The position numbers and the translations under genes are program-made. DNA of 64,000 bases, from assembly GCF_030811595.1 (NCBI RefSeq), contig NZ_JAUSRB010000001.1:1674001-1738000 (forward strand), given 5' to 3'. This document shows, piece by piece, positions 43,101 to 56,761 of the stretch (within the stretch, counting starts at the first letter, position 1; the number at the start of each line of letters is the position of its first letter). Under the pieces are notes generated by a model. It was not told the DNA's origin and did no database searches. It saw only the letters and a list, made by a program, of their open reading frames with translations. The DNA comes from Streptosporangium brasiliense (lineage in GTDB: Bacteria > Actinomycetota > Actinomycetes > Streptosporangiales > Streptosporangiaceae).

Positions 43101-44962
43101 GGGTTGTGGCTGACCTCGCGCAGCAGGCACATGCCGCGATGGGCGGCGGTCAGCGGATAGCCGGTCCGCCCGGCGTGGCGGACCAGCGGCGTCACGGCGG
43201 ACGGGGCGGCCTCGGCGACGTACGAGGCCAGCTCGGCGACCGTGGGCCGCGCCAGGAGCGTCGTCAGCGGGACGTGGACCCCGAGCGCGTGCTCGATCCT
43301 GGCGCAGATCTTGGCGGCGGCCAGGGAGTGCCCGCCCAGGTCGAGGAAGTGGTCGTGGACGCCGACCCGCTCGGCGCCGAGCACCTCGGAAGTGATGGCG
43401 GCGAGCCGCCGCTCGGTCTCGTCGCGGGGGGCGACGTGGCCGGTCCCGGCCGTGCCCGTGGCGGCGACGGAGCCGGAGGAGCCGGGGGCGGAGGAGAACG
43501 CCACCGCGGGCAGCCGGGAGCGGTCGGCCTTCCCCGTGGGGCCGACCGGGATGGCGTCGAGGAACACGATCCTGGAGGGGATCATGTAGTCGGGCAGCCA
43601 GTCGCGCAGCCAGGACCGCAACCGCCCGCCGTCGAGGCCGGGGCCGGCCGGTTCGACGTAGGCGACCAGCCGCCGGGTGCCCTCCCCGTCGACGGGGGCG
43701 AGCACGACGGCGTGGTTCACCAGCGGGTGGCGCACCAGCCTGCCCTGCACCTCGCCCAGCTCGACGCGGAAGCCCGCGACCTTCACCTGGTCGTCGATCC
43801 GCCCCTCGTAGAAGTAGGTCCCGCCCGATCTGCGGACCAGGTCGCCGGTGCGGTAGTGGCGCACGCCCGCGGCGTCGGTCACGAACCGCTCGGCGGTCAG
43901 CTCGGGCCGGTTCAGGTAGCCCCGGCCGACCAGCGGACCGGCCACCCACAGCTCGCCGAGCTCGCCGTCGCCGAGCGCCTCGCCGCCGGCGCCGCGCACC
44001 GACAGCTCCGACCAGGCGTACGGCGTGCCGATCGGCGGCTCGCCCGTCTCGTCCCTGGGGATCTCGTGCGCGCAGCAGTGCACGGTGCACTCGGTGGGCC
44101 CGTACAGGTTCACCATGCGTCGCACGCCGGGGTTGGCGAAGACGCGGTCGGCCAGCGCCCGGCTCACCGGCTCACCGCTGGAGAGCACCGTGCGCACCCC
44201 CGGGGGCAGCGGCTCCCGCAGCAGCGCGGTCAGCGCCGAGGCCGCCGCGCTGATCATCGTGACCTCGTCCCTGGCGGGCAGGGTGTGCAGCGCGAGGGGG
44301 TTCTCCGCCATGATCACCGTGCCGCCCAGCAGCAGGGGGAGGTAGAGCTGGGGGACGGACGGGTCGAAGCAGACCGAGGTCGAGGCGAGGAACCCGGCCA
44401 GCTCCTCGGCGGTGAAGTGGTCGGCGTCCCAGCGCAGCAGCGTCATCACGTTGCGGTGTTCGATCACGACGCCCTTGGGGCGCCCGGTCGAGCCGGAGGT
44501 GTACATGACGTAGGCCAGGTCGGCCGGGTCGCTCGGCAGGCCCGGATCGCCGTCCGGGCGGTCGCCGACCGCGTCCACCAGGATGAGTTCACTGCCGGGC
44601 AGCCGCTCCGCCAGCGCCGCGGAGGTCACCGTGTGTGACACCCCGGCGTCCTCGGCGATGAACTCCAGCCGGTCGGCCGGGTAGGCCGGGTCCAGCGGCA
44701 CGTAGGCGGCGCCGGTCTTCCAGACGCCCAGTAGTGCCGCGATCAGCGTCTCGTCGCGGTTCAGGCACACGCCGACGGTCGAGCCCCGCCGTACCCCCCG
44801 AGCGACGAGCTCGTGGGCTATCCGGTTGGCCTGGACGTTCAGGTCAGCGTAGGTCGTGCGGGTCGTGCCGGCGATGACCGCCGTGCGATGGGGAGTGCGT
44901 CGCGCCTGCTGCTCGAAGGCATTGTGGACCGGTCCGAGCGATGCGAGGTTGCCAGCCACCAC
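40112..44962 (-). CDS. NRPS, two modules (A-PCP-C-A-PCP)
   Basis: The protein has 1,616 residues from GTG 44962, chosen because AAGGAG lies four bases upstream; in-frame ATGs at 45043 and 44992 lack a site. Domains: A1 about 15-500 (YTSGSTGRPKG near 155, FDPSVPQ pocket start), PCP1 Ser near 543 (DLGGHSLAA), C about 600-1030 (LLTDHTAFDGWS near 731, first His replaced by Asp but the catalytic His kept), A2 about 1050-1530 (YTSGSTGNPKG near 1198, NAYGPTETTIY), PCP2 Ser near 1566 (ALGGHSATAA). No epimerase, methyltransferase or starter condensation domain is seen, and no MbtH gene lies nearby. It loads residue 1, joins residue 2 and passes the dipeptide to the C-A-PCP-TE-MFS protein. Confidence 0.9.
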   Translation of the reverse strand: MVAGNLASLGPVHNAFEQQARRTPHRTAVIAGTTRTTYADLNVQANRIAHELVARGVRRGSTVGVCLNRDETLIAALLGVWKTGAAYVPLDPAYPADRLEFIAEDAGVSHTVTSAALAERLPGSELILVDAVGDRPDGDPGLPSDPADLAYVMYTSGSTGRPKGVVIEHRNVMTLLRWDADHFTAEELAGFLASTSVCFDPSVPQLYLPLLLGGTVIMAENPLALHTLPARDEVTMISAAASALTALLREPLPPGVRTVLSSGEPVSRALADRVFANPGVRRMVNLYGPTECTVHCCAHEIPRDETGEPPIGTPYAWSELSVRGAGGEALGDGELGELWVAGPLVGRGYLNRPELTAERFVTDAAGVRHYRTGDLVRRSGGTYFYEGRIDDQVKVAGFRVELGEVQGRLVRHPLVNHAVVLAPVDGEGTRRLVAYVEPAGPGLDGGRLRSWLRDWLPDYMIPSRIVFLDAIPVGPTGKADRSRLPAVAFSSAPGSSGSVAATGTAGTGHVAPRDETERRLAAITSEVLGAERVGVHDHFLDLGGHSLAAAKICARIEHALGVHVPLTTLLARPTVAELASYVAEAAPSAVTPLVRHAGRTGYPLTAAHRGMCLLREVSHNPGATAIAFRLGLRGLTSAEPLRAALDAIVRRHEALRTLVVDGATLEIGPPVPVPLEEHRPASEREADALRRAAVAHDFDISGESPLLRATLLWSGPDSAELVLLTDHTAFDGWSLGIVMRELLDGLTRPGDIPEPPFQIGDVALREQAAGGSTEALRAFWAEELAGAVPPYELLPRPDGRPSRLRGERLVRRLTPATTAQAGELAAGCGATPFAVYLTVLGMLVAGLTDRRDVVLGAAVADRADPGLEAVVGMLVDVLPVRLRLEDGLSLREAVRHAGAVTARAMDHRALSAWERAEVSGVERPPGAVLTPVTLSIQPPAVPVRLERGGVGVDLVGELDAGSAQAPLIVYLNDTAAGPELQVEYDVEHLDRSGAEILTDRLVRLLADALAHPDRPLSAFEVVGAEERAALLAAGTGVPLPADAPRTVVEAVLERAARHPHAPAVVDADGVLSYGELADRSRQVAAALGPAAAGACVGVCLPRDRHLPAALLGVLLAGAAYVPLDPGHPLQRLRHQVDDSGTKMIIAAGEGLAVAERLGGTVVDLAGPFTAGAAPDGVNAGGPSPVEPGDLAYVLYTSGSTGNPKGVEVTHANLAAFVSSMTLAPGIRPGDVMLGLTPFSFDVFGFDLWVSLCHGLRLELLGRDDALDGRAVARRIEETGVTLMTATPTALRMLVASGWRGGDVRVVSIGEVLDAALAGDLLERVAELWNAYGPTETTIYSTMVRVTAPAGDPVSIGVPLAGERAYVLDRAGRVLPAGTPGELWIGGAGVARGYRGRPELTAAAFTEDPLGGRRYRTGDLARWRPDGTLDFLGRRDRQVKVRGHRIELGEIETVLRESVADAAVTVHGGDHLVGYLAAPPGTDTGELERRLGSRLPDYMVPRRWVLLDALPVTASGKVDRTALPEPGDAATRVPPSTEAELLVAEVWTAVLDRSDLGAHDDFFALGGHSATAALVTARLSDALDLRVPVRLLFERRTLADYAARLEALLLDDLEEGS

Positions 44963-45103
44963 TGGTCTCCTTGGGGTACGGAAGGGGGGCATAGGCCGTA
45001 CGACGGCAAGGGTGGCAAAGGGCACTCGGACGATGTAAGGCAAAGATCGTTTTGTTACCCGAACGGTATTGATCGCAATAAATTACTCTTAAACAACATT
45101 TGA

Positions 45104-45121
45104 TCACCTCATGTGAGGTGA
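45104..45121. promoter_or_regulatory. 18-bp palindrome in the NRPS promoter region
   Basis: TCACCTCA-TG-TGAGGTGA is a perfect inverted repeat. It lies about 142 bases before the NRPS start, at the edge of an AT-rich stretch (45040-45105) that should hold the promoter. No repressor gene is adjacent, so the binding protein is unknown. Confidence 0.6.
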
Positions 45122-45177
45122 CGCTCCGTAGTCGTGGACGGCCGCGGCGTCCTACCGGTGGCACGCCGGTCACCGGG

Positions 45178-45209
45178 GATCCGGCGGGGCCGTACGGCCC
45201 CGCCGGATC
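45178..45209 (-). terminator. Terminator of the alpha-amylase gene
   Basis: A perfect 32-base palindrome, with arms starting GATCCGGCGGGGCC around a central GTAC, begins six bases after the amylase stop. It separates amylase transcription from the NRPS promoter. Confidence 0.8.
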
Positions 45210-45215
45210 ACGGGG

Positions 45216-47249
45216 TCAGCGCCAGGAGTCGTCGCGTGTCGCGGTGCCGCCGGAAGGGGTGGTGAAGGAGCGGTCGGGGTCGCTCTCCCACGTCACCGAG
45301 CCGTCGGGGTTCTTCTTGATGTACTTGTACGTGACCGCCGTGCCGGCGGGCAGGTCGACGGTGGCCTTCCAGACCGGGTAGCTCGCCGACGACAGCGCCA
45401 CGGCCCTGGCGGGGTCCCAGCCGCCCAGCTCGGCCACGTCGCCGACGACGAAGACGTTCTGCCCGTAGGAGGTCGTCACGTTCGCGTTGAAGGAGGTGGC
45501 CACCTTGCCCGGGTTCACCGTCGGGGTCGGGCCGGGGCCGTCACCGCAGGGGCTGGCGGCGCCCGCGGTCACGACGCCGTTCTTGACCGTGCTCACGCCG
45601 CCGCCGATGGCGTAGTCGGTGCCGCCGTTGTTGTCCCAGGTGCCGGAGCCGTTGTTGAAGGCGGCCCGGAGCCCGGTGGCGTAGCCGAGGTCGATGGTCT
45701 TCTTCTTCCAGCCGGCGCAGGCGGTCTCGTCCATGGCGACGCCGGGGACGGGGGTCCAGGTGCCGCCGGTGGGGGCGTAGTGGATGTTGGCGCCGCTCCA
45801 GCCGGTGGCGTAGTAGACGGTCGCCTCGCCGGCCGGCGGGTCGGTGGGCCTGACGCCGCCCACGTGGATGGCGACCGCGCCCTTGCCGGGGACGGTCACC
45901 GAGGCGGTGCCGCCGGCGCCGACCGTCACCGAGCCGCCGCCCGCGTCGTTGGCGTAGGTCCCGGCCGGCAGGCCGGTGGTGAAGGTCCGGGTGACGGAGC
46001 CGCCCTCGTTGTTGATGGCGACCCAGCCCTTGTCGCCGCGGCTGAAGGCGATCACGTTGTCGCCGTTGTCGTACCAGTTGCCGACGGAGGTGCCCGCGAT
46101 GGCCCGGTTGAAGCCGACCATGCCGCTCATCTGGCGGTGGAAGCAGCTCCACCGCCCGCTGCCGCAGTCGGCGTCGGTGACGAAGCCCCCGTTGGCCGAG
46201 GGCGGACCGGCCTCGCGGTCGCCCCAGGTGAAGCCGGAGTAGACTCGCGGCGTGCCGTACGGCCAGGCCAGCATGAAGACGTTGGCCAGCCTGTAGGCGT
46301 CGCCGTACTTGTAGTTGAGCGTGGAGCCGTTGCGCTCGGTGTCGTGGTTGTCGACGAAGACCACGGCCTTGTCGCTGGGCACCGACAGGCCCCAGCTCTG
46401 CCCGAAGGTCCGCAGCCACTTGATCTGGCCGGTGAACTGCTCCTTCATCTTGCGGCCGTACACGAACTCGTGCACGTCGCCGATCCCGGTGTACTGGCCC
46501 GGAGTGACGGCCTCGTTGTCACCCTGGATGACCTCCTGGTGGATGTACGGCGAGCCCTTCAGCCTGGACTTGATCGCCGCCAGGTCACCGGGGTTGATGT
46601 GCTTGGCGGCGTCGATGCGGAAGCCGTCCACGCCGAGGTCGGTCAGCCTGTTGAGGTAGCCGGCGATCTGGTCGCGGACGTGGTCGGAGCCGGTGTTGAG
46701 GTCGGACAGCCCCACCAGCTCGCAGTTCTGCACCCGCCAGCCGTTGCCTGTGTAGTCGGAGTCGTTGATCGAGCAGGCGGGGGAGTGGAAGTCCGCGGAG
46801 GAGTAGAGCCCCGGGTAGTCGTACTTGCCGAACCCGTAGCCGCCGTAGCTCCTGCTGCCCTGGCCGGTCATGTGGTTGACGACCGCGTCGGTGTGGACCT
46901 TGACGCCCGCGCCGTGGCAGGCCCGGACCATGTTCCTGAACGCGTTCTCGTCACCGAACTTGCTGGTGAGCGTGTAGCGGGCGGGCTGGTAGATGTCCCA
47001 CCAGACCGAGCCGCCCTTGCTCATCGAGTCGCTCGGCGGGGAGACCTGGACCGCCCCGTACCCGGCGGGGCCGAGCACGTCGGTGCACTCGCGTGCCACC
47101 GAGTTCCAGTTCCAGTTCCACAGCTTGACGATGGGGCCGGGCGTGGGCGGTGCCGCCTGGGCGGGGGCGCTGAGCACGGTGGGCACCACCACGACGGCGC
47201 TCGCCAGCGCGCTCAACGCCGTCGCGACGATGATTTTGTAGGATTTCAT
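45216..47249 (-). CDS. Secreted alpha-amylase with two starch-binding domains
   Basis: The protein has 677 residues. The signal peptide (SYKIIVATALSALASAVVVV, cut near APAQA) exports it. The GH13 barrel is about residues 35-375: VQVSPP, DAVVNHMTG, GVDGFRIDAAKH (nucleophile Asp near 211), VHEFVYG (Glu near 262) and FVDNHDTERN (near 300). A C-terminal beta domain follows. Residues about 470-570 resemble CBM25 (TVYYATGWSGANIHYAPTGG) and 580-677 a CBM20 (VFVVGDVAELGGWDPARAV). It cuts starch to maltodextrins outside the cell. It lies 84 bases downstream of the pullulanase gene, separated by a hairpin, on the same strand. Confidence 0.92.
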   Translation of the reverse strand: MKSYKIIVATALSALASAVVVVPTVLSAPAQAAPPTPGPIVKLWNWNWNSVARECTDVLGPAGYGAVQVSPPSDSMSKGGSVWWDIYQPARYTLTSKFGDENAFRNMVRACHGAGVKVHTDAVVNHMTGQGSRSYGGYGFGKYDYPGLYSSADFHSPACSINDSDYTGNGWRVQNCELVGLSDLNTGSDHVRDQIAGYLNRLTDLGVDGFRIDAAKHINPGDLAAIKSRLKGSPYIHQEVIQGDNEAVTPGQYTGIGDVHEFVYGRKMKEQFTGQIKWLRTFGQSWGLSVPSDKAVVFVDNHDTERNGSTLNYKYGDAYRLANVFMLAWPYGTPRVYSGFTWGDREAGPPSANGGFVTDADCGSGRWSCFHRQMSGMVGFNRAIAGTSVGNWYDNGDNVIAFSRGDKGWVAINNEGGSVTRTFTTGLPAGTYANDAGGGSVTVGAGGTASVTVPGKGAVAIHVGGVRPTDPPAGEATVYYATGWSGANIHYAPTGGTWTPVPGVAMDETACAGWKKKTIDLGYATGLRAAFNNGSGTWDNNGGTDYAIGGGVSTVKNGVVTAGAASPCGDGPGPTPTVNPGKVATSFNANVTTSYGQNVFVVGDVAELGGWDPARAVALSSASYPVWKATVDLPAGTAVTYKYIKKNPDGSVTWESDPDRSFTTPSGGTATRDDSWR

Positions 47250-47286
47250 GCGGGGGCCTCCAGGGTTGTGGATGGGATCCCTAGGT

Positions 47287-47314
47287 CGGGCCGGGTGCTG
47301 CAACACCCGGCCCG
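47287..47314 (-). terminator. Hairpin between pullulanase and amylase genes
   Basis: CGGGCCGGGTG and CACCCGGCCCG form an 11-bp perfect stem with a CTGCAA loop, 19 bases after the pullulanase stop. It may end that transcript or attenuate read-through into the amylase gene. Confidence 0.65.
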
Positions 47315-47333
47315 GCGTTTCTCTGCTGACCCG

Positions 47334-53156
<5,823 letters not shown>

Positions 53157-53521
53157 CGGGGGGCCTCCGCGGAGTTGTTTCGAGGGTGTTGCCCGGAAGT
53201 TACTCACTGGACATGATCTATGCAATCCTTTGCCGAAACTTTCTGAATCACGATGGTCCCCGGGTCCTCGCCGAGGCTCCGGCCCGCGGGCGGCGGTAGG
53301 TGCGGCACCGCGGAAAGGCCCTCTGAGGTGCCGATCTTCCCTGTCCGGCCGGCCGCGGGCGGGATGCGGTCCGCACCTTTGGTGGAATATGTAACAACTT
53401 TGCAGACTCTTGCAGAAAGTTCTTCCAATGCGGTTCACGTCGGCGTAACGTCCGGCGTACTCCAACCCGGCCCGGTGGCTTCCCCGGCCCGGCCCGGTCC
53501 CCTGAACTATGAGGAGAAATG
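53157..53521. promoter_or_regulatory. Divergent pulA/malE control region with two LacI-type sites
   Basis: Two related motifs lie here. GAAACTTTC at 53235-53243 is inside CCGAAACTTTCTG, about 80 bases before the pullulanase start. GAAAGTTC at 53415-53422, inside TTGCAGAAAGTTCTT, is the same motif on the other strand, about 100 bases before malE. AACTTTGCA at 53396-53404 is a degenerate third. Related sites stand before the second lacI gene and before the PfkB gene. Family knowledge: Streptomyces amylase and malE promoters use CTTGCAG- and CTTTC-type operators for MalR. Confidence 0.6.
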
Positions 53522-54817
53522 ATGCGGCGAGCCTTCTCGGCTGCGACGATCGTCGCGGCCCTCGCCCTGGCGGTCTCCGCCTGCGGCGGCGGCGACAGCG
53601 GTTCGACGGCGGCGCCCGCCCAGTCCGCCGCGGCCGACCCGTCGAAGATCAGCGGCGAGATCACCTGGTGGGACACCGTCCGGCCGGACAGCGAGGGCCC
53701 GACGTTCCAGGCGCTCATCACGGAATTTCAGGCGAAGTACCCCAATATCAAGGTCAAGTACGTCAACGTCCCCTCGGACCAGGCGCAGAACAAGTTCCAG
53801 ACCGCCGCGCAGGCCGGCGCCGGGGCGCCGGACGTCATCCGTTCCGAGGTGGCCTGGACCTCCCAGTTCGCCTCCCTCGGCTACCTCCAGCCGCTGGACG
53901 GCACGCGCGCCTTGGAGAACGAGTCGGACTTCCTGCCCAGCCCGCTGAGCAGCACCAAGTACAACGGCAAGTCCTACGCGGTGCCGCAGGTCACCGACAC
54001 CCTGGCGCTGCTCTACAACAAGAAGCTCCTCAAAGAGGCCGGGTACGAGAAGGCGCCGGCCACGGTCGAGGAGCTCAAGAAGGTCGCCCTCGACGTCAAG
54101 GCCAAGACCGGCGTCAACGGCCTCGCGCTCAACGTCGACGCCTACTTCCTGCTGCCCTTCATGTACGGCGAGGGCGGCGACCTCCTCGACGTCCAGGCCA
54201 AGAAGATCACCGTCAACTCCCCGGCCAACGTCAAGGCCATGGCGACGGTCGCCGACCTGGTCACCTCCGGCGCCGCGCCCAAGCCCGCCATCCAGGACAG
54301 CTACGCCAACGCCATGACCGCCCTCAAGGACGGCAAGGCCGCGATGATCTACAACGGCCCCTGGGCGCTGTCGGAGATCTACCAGGGCAAGGAGTTCCAG
54401 GACAAGGAGAACCTCGGCATCGCGCCCGTCCCCGCGGGCTCCGCCAAGGCCGGCGCCCCCACCGGCGGCTGGAACTACGCCATCTACGCCGGCTCCAAGA
54501 ACCTGGACGCCTCCTACGAGTTCGTCCGCTTCATGAGCACCCCCGAGGCCCAGGCCAAGGTCGCCAAGGAGATCAGCCTCCTGCCGACCCGCGCCTCCGC
54601 CTACGACAACCCCGACGTCCAGGGCAACAAGGACGTCGCCACCTTCAAGCCGATCATCGACACCGCGGTCGCGCGGCCGTGGATCCCCGAGGGCGGCCAG
54701 CTCTTCCAGCCGCTCCTGGAGGGTTACCAGTCCCTGGTCGGCGGCAAGTCCTCGCCCGAGGACATGGTCAAGTCGGTTGACGAGAAGTACCACGGCATCT
54801 TCAAGGACTGGAGCTGA
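53522..54817 (+). CDS. malE: Maltodextrin-binding lipoprotein of an ABC importer
   Basis: The protein has 431 residues from ATG 53522 (GAGGAG five bases upstream; the ATG at 53519 is only two bases from it). The signal peptide ends in a lipobox (LAVSAC), and a Gly/Ser/Ala linker follows. EITWWDTVRPDSEGPTFQALI opens a family-1 solute-binding protein, GAPDVIRSEVAWTSQFA and AMIYNGPWALSEIYQ are ligand-cleft segments. The ligand is inferred as maltose or maltodextrin from the neighbouring GH13 enzyme and the amylases. It starts the operon malE-malF-malG-GH13-lacI. Confidence 0.85.
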   Translation: MRRAFSAATIVAALALAVSACGGGDSGSTAAPAQSAAADPSKISGEITWWDTVRPDSEGPTFQALITEFQAKYPNIKVKYVNVPSDQAQNKFQTAAQAGAGAPDVIRSEVAWTSQFASLGYLQPLDGTRALENESDFLPSPLSSTKYNGKSYAVPQVTDTLALLYNKKLLKEAGYEKAPATVEELKKVALDVKAKTGVNGLALNVDAYFLLPFMYGEGGDLLDVQAKKITVNSPANVKAMATVADLVTSGAAPKPAIQDSYANAMTALKDGKAAMIYNGPWALSEIYQGKEFQDKENLGIAPVPAGSAKAGAPTGGWNYAIYAGSKNLDASYEFVRFMSTPEAQAKVAKEISLLPTRASAYDNPDVQGNKDVATFKPIIDTAVARPWIPEGGQLFQPLLEGYQSLVGGKSSPEDMVKSVDEKYHGIFKDWS

Positions 54818-54820
54818 CCG

Positions 54821-55837
54821 GTGGCGACTTCCACTGGACGTGTAACCGGCACGGCCAGGGACCGGGCCGCGGGCGCCGCTGACGGCGCCCGCGGCCGGGG
54901 CCGCCCCAAGAAGGTCGGCCCGGTCCGGCGGGCGACGTCGCGCTACTGGTACGCCTGGGCCATGGTCGCCCCGGTCATCGTGGTCACCGCCGTGCTGATC
55001 GGCTGGCCGCTGGTCCGAGGCGTCTACCTGTCGCTGACCGACGCCACCGAGGCCACGATGGGGCGGACGATCGGCGTCAACGTGATCCCCTCGAGCTACG
55101 AGTTCGTCGGGTTCGGCAACTACGTCGACATCCTGACCAGCGGCCTGTTCTGGGAGAAGCTGATCTGGACGGTCGGCTGGACCGTCGCGTGCGTCGGGCT
55201 CCACTACGGCCTCGGTCTCGGCCTGGCCCTGCTGCTCAACCGGAAGATGCGACTGCGCTCGGTCTACCGGCTGCTGCTGATCCTGCCGTGGGCGGTCCCG
55301 CCCTTCGTCGCCGCCTTCATCTGGCGCTACCTGTACAACAGCGACTACGGCGTCATCAACGCGATGCTCAAGGCCGCGGGCCTCGGGGCGGTCGGCTGGC
55401 TCGACGACCCGACCACGGCGAAGATCGCGGTCATCGCGGTCAACGTCTGGGTGGGCGTACCGTTCATGATGGTGGCCATGCTCGGCGGGCTCCAGTCGAT
55501 CCCCGGCGAGCTCTACGAGGCGGCCGAGGTGGACGGCGCCACGCCGTGGCAGCGCTTCCGCCACATCACCGTCCCCGGCCTGCGCACGGTCTCCAGCACC
55601 GTCGTCCTGCTGGGCACGATCTGGACGTTCAACATGTTCCCGCTGATCTTCCTGATCACCGGCGGGGGACCGGGCAGCTCCACGGAGATCCTGGTCACCT
55701 ACGCCTACCGTGAGGCCTTCACCGGCATCCGCAACTACTCGGGCTCGGCGGCCTGGGGAGTGATCATCCTCCTGCTCCTCGTCGTGCTGGCCCTGGTCTA
55801 CCGCCGCGCGCTGCGCAAGCAAGGGGAGGTCTGGTGA
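54821..55837 (+). CDS. malF: ABC maltodextrin permease, MalF type
   Basis: The protein has 338 residues from GTG 54821, three bases after the malE stop. A basic Gly/Ala-rich tail of about 40 residues precedes the first helix (WAMVAPVIVVTAVLIGWPLV). Six helices are visible. The ATPase docking loop reads ELYEAAEVDGATPWQRFRHITVPGLR. It overlaps malG by four bases. It is one half of the CUT1 importer channel. Confidence 0.88.
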   Translation: MATSTGRVTGTARDRAAGAADGARGRGRPKKVGPVRRATSRYWYAWAMVAPVIVVTAVLIGWPLVRGVYLSLTDATEATMGRTIGVNVIPSSYEFVGFGNYVDILTSGLFWEKLIWTVGWTVACVGLHYGLGLGLALLLNRKMRLRSVYRLLLILPWAVPPFVAAFIWRYLYNSDYGVINAMLKAAGLGAVGWLDDPTTAKIAVIAVNVWVGVPFMMVAMLGGLQSIPGELYEAAEVDGATPWQRFRHITVPGLRTVSSTVVLLGTIWTFNMFPLIFLITGGGPGSSTEILVTYAYREAFTGIRNYSGSAAWGVIILLLLVVLALVYRRALRKQGEVW

Positions 55838-56712
55838 GCACCGTCACCGCAGGTCCCACGAGGCGTGGCCGCGCCCGCGGCCGTGGGGAACGCAGCGTCG
55901 GCAGCTCGATCCTGCTGCACGGGACGCTCGTCGTCGCCTCCCTCGTCGCGCTGTTCCCCATCGTGTGGCTGATCCTGACCTCGCTCAAGCCGCGCGACGG
56001 CTGGCTCTCCACCGAGCTGACCTTCTTCGACAACTCGTCGCTGGGCAACTACGCCCGGGTGCTGACCGAGACGCAGTTCCCGAACTGGCTGCTCAACTCC
56101 GTGATCATCGCGGGGCTGACCACGGTCATCGGCGTGTTCCTGGCCTCGACGACCGGATACGCGGTCAGCCGCTTCCGGTTCCCGGGCTACCGCGGCGTCA
56201 TGTGGATGCTGCTGATCACCCAGATGTTCCCGGTGGCGATCCTGATCGTGCCGCTCTACAACCTGATGGCGGGCCTCGGGCTGCTCAACCAGATCCCGGG
56301 CCTGGTCATCGCCTACATGACCGTGGCGGTGCCGTTCTGCGCGTGGATGATGAAGGGCTACTTCGACTCCATCCCGCGCGAGATCGACCAGGCGGGGATG
56401 ATCGACGGGCTGACCCCGTTCGGCACCTTCTGGCGGGTCATCCTGCCGCTGGCCCGGCCCAGCATCGCGGTCACCGCGTTCTACTCCTTCATGACCGCCT
56501 GGGGCGAGGTCGCCTACGCCTCGGTCTTCATGACGGGAGAGGAGACGCGCACACTCGCGGCCGGCCTGCAGCAGTTCGTCGGCCAGCACTGGTCCGACTG
56601 GGGGCTGCTGACCGCCTCGGCCGTGCTGATCGCGCTGCCCGCGGCGGTCATCTTCCTGCTCGTCCAGCGTCATCTGGTCGCCGGACTCACCGCCGGCGCC
56701 ACAAAGTCGTAA
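55834..56712 (+). CDS. malG: ABC maltodextrin permease, MalG type
   Basis: The protein has 292 residues from GTG 55834, overlapping malF's stop by four bases. Helices include LHGTLVVASLVALFPIVWLIL and GVMWMLLITQMFPVAILIV. The docking loop reads EIDQAGMIDGLTPFGTFWRVILPLARP. It pairs with MalF. The operon has no ATPase; the ATPase gene at 60.8 kb is the likely partner. Confidence 0.88.
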   Translation: MSTVTAGPTRRGRARGRGERSVGSSILLHGTLVVASLVALFPIVWLILTSLKPRDGWLSTELTFFDNSSLGNYARVLTETQFPNWLLNSVIIAGLTTVIGVFLASTTGYAVSRFRFPGYRGVMWMLLITQMFPVAILIVPLYNLMAGLGLLNQIPGLVIAYMTVAVPFCAWMMKGYFDSIPREIDQAGMIDGLTPFGTFWRVILPLARPSIAVTAFYSFMTAWGEVAYASVFMTGEETRTLAAGLQQFVGQHWSDWGLLTASAVLIALPAAVIFLLVQRHLVAGLTAGATKS

Positions 56713-56761
56713 CACCACCGTGCTATCACGTCCTGATATGTCACTTGATCGGGGGATTAAT

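Noticed and set aside
53507-55822. A 771-codon minus-strand frame opposite malE-malF
   Set aside because: Antisense of two well-supported genes, with no recognisable motif.
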